From NCBI RefSeq assembly GCF_003202285.1, contig NZ_MASW01000001.1:124001-188000 (forward strand): 64,000 nucleotides of DNA, in the 5' to 3' direction. This stretch comes from Prauserella muralis (GTDB lineage Bacteria; Actinomycetota; Actinomycetes; Mycobacteriales; Pseudonocardiaceae). Shown piece by piece: positions 61,965 through 64,000 of this stretch (position 1 is the stretch's first letter; each line of letters opens with the position of its first letter). The position numbers were made by a program, and so were the translations under genes. The notes beneath the pieces were generated by a model, which made no database searches, was not told the DNA's origin, and saw only the letters and a program-made list of their open reading frames with translations.

Positions 61965-62828
61965 ATGAGCGCCCAGAACCATGCCGCGCCGCCCGCTGCG
62001 CTGACCATCGCCGGGTCCGACTCCGGCGGCGCCGCCGGGCTGCAGGCCGACCTCAAGACGTTCCTCACGTGCGGCGTGCACGGCCTGGTGGCCGTCACGG
62101 CGGTGACCGTGCAGAACACGCTGGGCGTGCACGACCGCACCGACATTCCCGCGCGCATCGTCGCGGGCCAGATCGAGGCCGTGGCCGCCGACATGGGGTT
62201 GCAGGCCGCCAAGACGGGAATGCTCGCCTCGGCCGAGATCATCCGCGCCGTGGCGCGGGCGTGCGACACGGCGGGCATCGGCGCGGGCACGGACGTGCCG
62301 TTCGTGGTCGACCCGGTCGCCGCGTCCATGCACGGGCATCCGCTGTTCGACGACGCCGGGCTCGCCGCGCTCCGCGAGGAGCTGCTGCCGCGGGCCACCG
62401 TGACCACGCCGAACCTGGACGAGGTGCGGCTGCTCACCGGTATCGAGGTCACCGACCGCGCGCGGATGCGCGACGCCGCGGTCGCGCTGTACGAACTGGG
62501 GCCGCAGCATGTGCTCGTCAAGAGCGGGCACCTGGTGGAGGACCCGGAATGCGTGGATCTGCTCTACGACGGCGAGACGTTCCTGGAGCTGCCGGGGCCG
62601 CGCCTGCCCACCCCGCACACGCACGGCGCGGGCGACGCGATGGCCTCCGCGCTGACGGCGGGGCTGGCCCGCGGCATGCCGGTGCCCGAAGCCGCCAGGT
62701 TCGGCAAGTGGTTCGTCAGCAACGCCGTCCGGCATTCCTACCCCATGGGCGCCAAGGTCGGTCCCGTGTCGGCCTTCTGGCGGCTGGCACCGGAGCCCCG
62801 GCAGGCCTCGCGCGAGGTTCCCGGGTAG
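61965..62828 (+). CDS. Hydroxymethylpyrimidine (phosphate) kinase, second paralogue
   Basis: The 287-residue protein has every ThiD motif of the copy at 59228 ('ALTIAGSDSGGAAGLQADLKTFLTC', 'AAKTGMLAS', 'VDPVAASMHGHPLF', 'TPNLDEVRLLTGI', 'HTHGAGDAMASALTAGLARG') with many substitutions between, so it is an older duplicate, not recent. No riboswitch lies ahead of it. GGAGGG directly precedes the ATG with minimal spacing. It may prefer another pyrimidine or serve salvage. It follows the PstS-like gene closely and precedes the ion channel. Confidence 0.92.
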   Translation: MSAQNHAAPPAALTIAGSDSGGAAGLQADLKTFLTCGVHGLVAVTAVTVQNTLGVHDRTDIPARIVAGQIEAVAADMGLQAAKTGMLASAEIIRAVARACDTAGIGAGTDVPFVVDPVAASMHGHPLFDDAGLAALREELLPRATVTTPNLDEVRLLTGIEVTDRARMRDAAVALYELGPQHVLVKSGHLVEDPECVDLLYDGETFLELPGPRLPTPHTHGAGDAMASALTAGLARGMPVPEAARFGKWFVSNAVRHSYPMGAKVGPVSAFWRLAPEPRQASREVPG

Positions 62829-62852
62829 CTGAACGATCAATAGGATTCGGCC

Positions 62853-63665
62853 GTGACGACACGCGAGCGGCTGCGACGGCTGGTCGAGGACCGGCGGTTC
62901 CAGAACTTCATCATCGCGGTGATCATCTTCAACGCAGGCACGCTCGCACTGGAGACGTCGCAGCGCATCCTGGCCGCGTTCGGCGACCTGCTGCACACGC
63001 TCGACTACCTCGCGCTGGGCATCTTCGTCGTCGAGCTGCTCGCCAAGTTCTACGTCCACCGGAGCCGGTTCTTCCGCGACCCGTGGAACGTGTTCGACGT
63101 CGTGGTCGTCGGCATCGCGCTCATCCCGGCCACCGGTCCGCTCGCGGTGCTGCGGGCGCTGCGCATCCTGCGGGTGCTGCGGCTGGTGTCGCTCGTGCCT
63201 TCGATGCGCAAGGTGGTCGCGGGGCTGCTGGCCGCCGTGCCCGGCATGGCCTCGATCGCCGCGTTGCTCGGGCTCGTGGTGTTCGTGGCGGGAGTGATGG
63301 CCACCAAGCTGTTCGGCGCGATCTCCCCCGGCGACTTCGGCAGCCTCGGCGCGTCGCTGTTCACGCTGTTCCAGGTGATGACCGGCGAGGCATGGCCGGA
63401 CATCGCCGACGCGGTCATGGCCGAGGCGCCACTGGCGTGGATCTTCTTCGTCGTCTACATCCTGGTGTCCAGCTTCGCGGTGCTGAACCTGTTCATCGCC
63501 GTGATCGTCAGCGCGATGGAGGACCAGCTGCGTGACGAGATGCGCGAGGAGGAGGACCGGCACGCCGCCGAGCAGGCGGCGGTGAACCAGGAGATCCTCA
63601 CCGAGCTGCGGGCACTGCGCGCCGAGGTGGCCGCCCTGCGACAGCGCGAGCCGGACCCCGGCTGA
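62853..63665 (+). CDS. Bacterial voltage-gated ion channel (NavBac/Cav-like)
   Basis: The 270-residue protein is a one-repeat, six-helix channel: S1 'NFIIAVIIFNAGTLALE', S3-S4 'WNVFDVVVVGIALIPATGPLAVLRALRILRVLRLVSLVP' with arginines every third residue, S5, and pore 'LFTLFQVMTGEAWPDIADAV', whose filter is T-G-E-A-W (177-181). S6 is 'WIFFVVYILVSSFAVLNLFIAVIVSAM', followed by a charged coiled-coil tail. BacNav channels normally carry TxExW, so Na+ or Ca2+ selectivity is expected. The GTG is at 62853. It lies 24 nt after thiD-2. Confidence 0.94.
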   Translation: MTTRERLRRLVEDRRFQNFIIAVIIFNAGTLALETSQRILAAFGDLLHTLDYLALGIFVVELLAKFYVHRSRFFRDPWNVFDVVVVGIALIPATGPLAVLRALRILRVLRLVSLVPSMRKVVAGLLAAVPGMASIAALLGLVVFVAGVMATKLFGAISPGDFGSLGASLFTLFQVMTGEAWPDIADAVMAEAPLAWIFFVVYILVSSFAVLNLFIAVIVSAMEDQLRDEMREEEDRHAAEQAAVNQEILTELRALRAEVAALRQREPDPG

Positions 63666-63670
63666 GCGGT

Positions 63671-64000
63671 TCAGTCCTCGTCGGTGAGCAGGGCTTCCAG
63701 CGCGGGCAGCGCCGCGGCGAGAGCCTGCCGGTGCTCGGGGGAGAGCCGCTCGATGCGCTTGCCGAGCTCGTGCACGCGGGTCGACCGCACGCCGGAGAGC
63801 ATCTGCTCGCCCTCCTCCGTGACCGTCGCCAGCCACGCCCTGCGGTCCACCGGGTCGGACTCCCGGCGCACGTATCCGGCCTCCACCAGTGCGGCCACGA
63901 TCCGCGACATGGTCGCGGCGGCGACGCCCTCCTTGGCGGCGAGGTCGCCGAGCCGCAGCTGCCCGTACGCGCTCAGGGTGGCCAGCGCCGAGATCGCGCC
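63671..64000 (-). CDS. MarR-family transcriptional regulator (N-terminus beyond window)
   Basis: The frame runs off the window edge, so only the C-terminal ~109 residues are present. Winged-helix elements are visible: 'LSAYGQLRLGDLAAKEGVAAATMSRIVAALVEAGYVRRESDPVDRRAWLATVTEEGEQML', with the typical 'DPVDRRAW' wing, then a C-terminal dimerisation helix 'LGKRIERLSPEHRQALAAALPALEALL'. The ligand is unknown. It is convergent with the ion-channel gene, stops 5 nt apart. Confidence 0.93.
   Translation of the reverse strand, partial: GAISALATLSAYGQLRLGDLAAKEGVAAATMSRIVAALVEAGYVRRESDPVDRRAWLATVTEEGEQMLSGVRSTRVHELGKRIERLSPEHRQALAAALPALEALLTDED

Overview
The window is high-GC actinobacterial DNA, about 70% G+C by eye, with many GTG and TTG starts. 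Gene content points to Pseudonocardiaceae (Saccharomonospora, Amycolatopsis or Prauserella type): an rpfA gene, a conservon of roadblock, DUF742 and GTPase genes, malic enzyme with an ACT domain, GroEL ending in a Gly-Met tail, and gene order shared with Mycobacterium tuberculosis. Two blocks match remembered M. tuberculosis order. The first (YccF, moaA, moaD, rpfA, mogA/moaE, moaC, a small protein, a helicase-associated protein, XPB helicase) corresponds to Rv0861c-Rv0870c. The second (groEL, moeA, psd, pssA, CDC48-like ATPase, VirR-like protein, DUF3263, def, thiC, thiD) corresponds to Rv0422c-Rv0440. No tRNA, rRNA, CRISPR array, transposase or integrase was seen.

Layout. 1-7.1 kb: end of a channel-like protein, acyl-CoA synthetase, PhzF and YccF proteins, an HxlR regulator divergent from a QorB-like oxidoreductase, a phosphoesterase and a HAD hydrolase. 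7.1-16.8 kb: molybdate uptake (HTH/TOBE regulator, modA, modB, modC), molybdopterin synthesis (moaA, moaD, mogA-moaE fusion, moaC), an exported GDPD-like protein, rpfA with a CRP/GlxR-type site and a long leader, and malic enzyme. moeA at 49 kb and a CoxL-type molybdenum hydroxylase subunit at 41-44 kb extend the molybdenum theme.

19.4-35.8 kb is an accessory block lying between two genes that are neighbours in M. tuberculosis. It holds a conservon in the order A-B-C-D-B-C, a divergent SsuA/THI5-like lipoprotein ABC operon, a benzoylformate decarboxylase homologue, a decayed SnoaL-like gene beside a TetR gene, and a second CvnA-type sensor kinase that is again divergent from a paralogous lipoprotein. 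The repeated pairing of binding lipoprotein and CvnA sensor is the best candidate here for an undescribed signalling arrangement.

35.9-64 kb: XPB helicase, a DUF4253 gene behind a LexA-like box, DUF72, a DJ-1/PfpI protein, menC, coxL, pspC, groEL with two CIRCE operators, a Ser/Thr kinase, a cold-shock protein, two AIM24 proteins, moeA, phosphatidylethanolamine synthesis (psd, pssA), a CDC48-like AAA protein, a LytR_C protein, DUF3263, def, an HtrA-like protease, a TPP riboswitch with thiC-thiD, a PstS-like membrane fusion, a second thiD, a bacterial voltage-gated channel and a partial MarR regulator.

The gaps between genes carry an unusual set of repeat elements: two related nested palindromes (377-465, 54517-54605), two related stem-loops (4052-4103, 35799-35850), a perfect 21-bp stem (29610-29662) and four 21-bp tandem units (37566-37649). 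Domain and transmembrane calls were made by eye; no database search was run.
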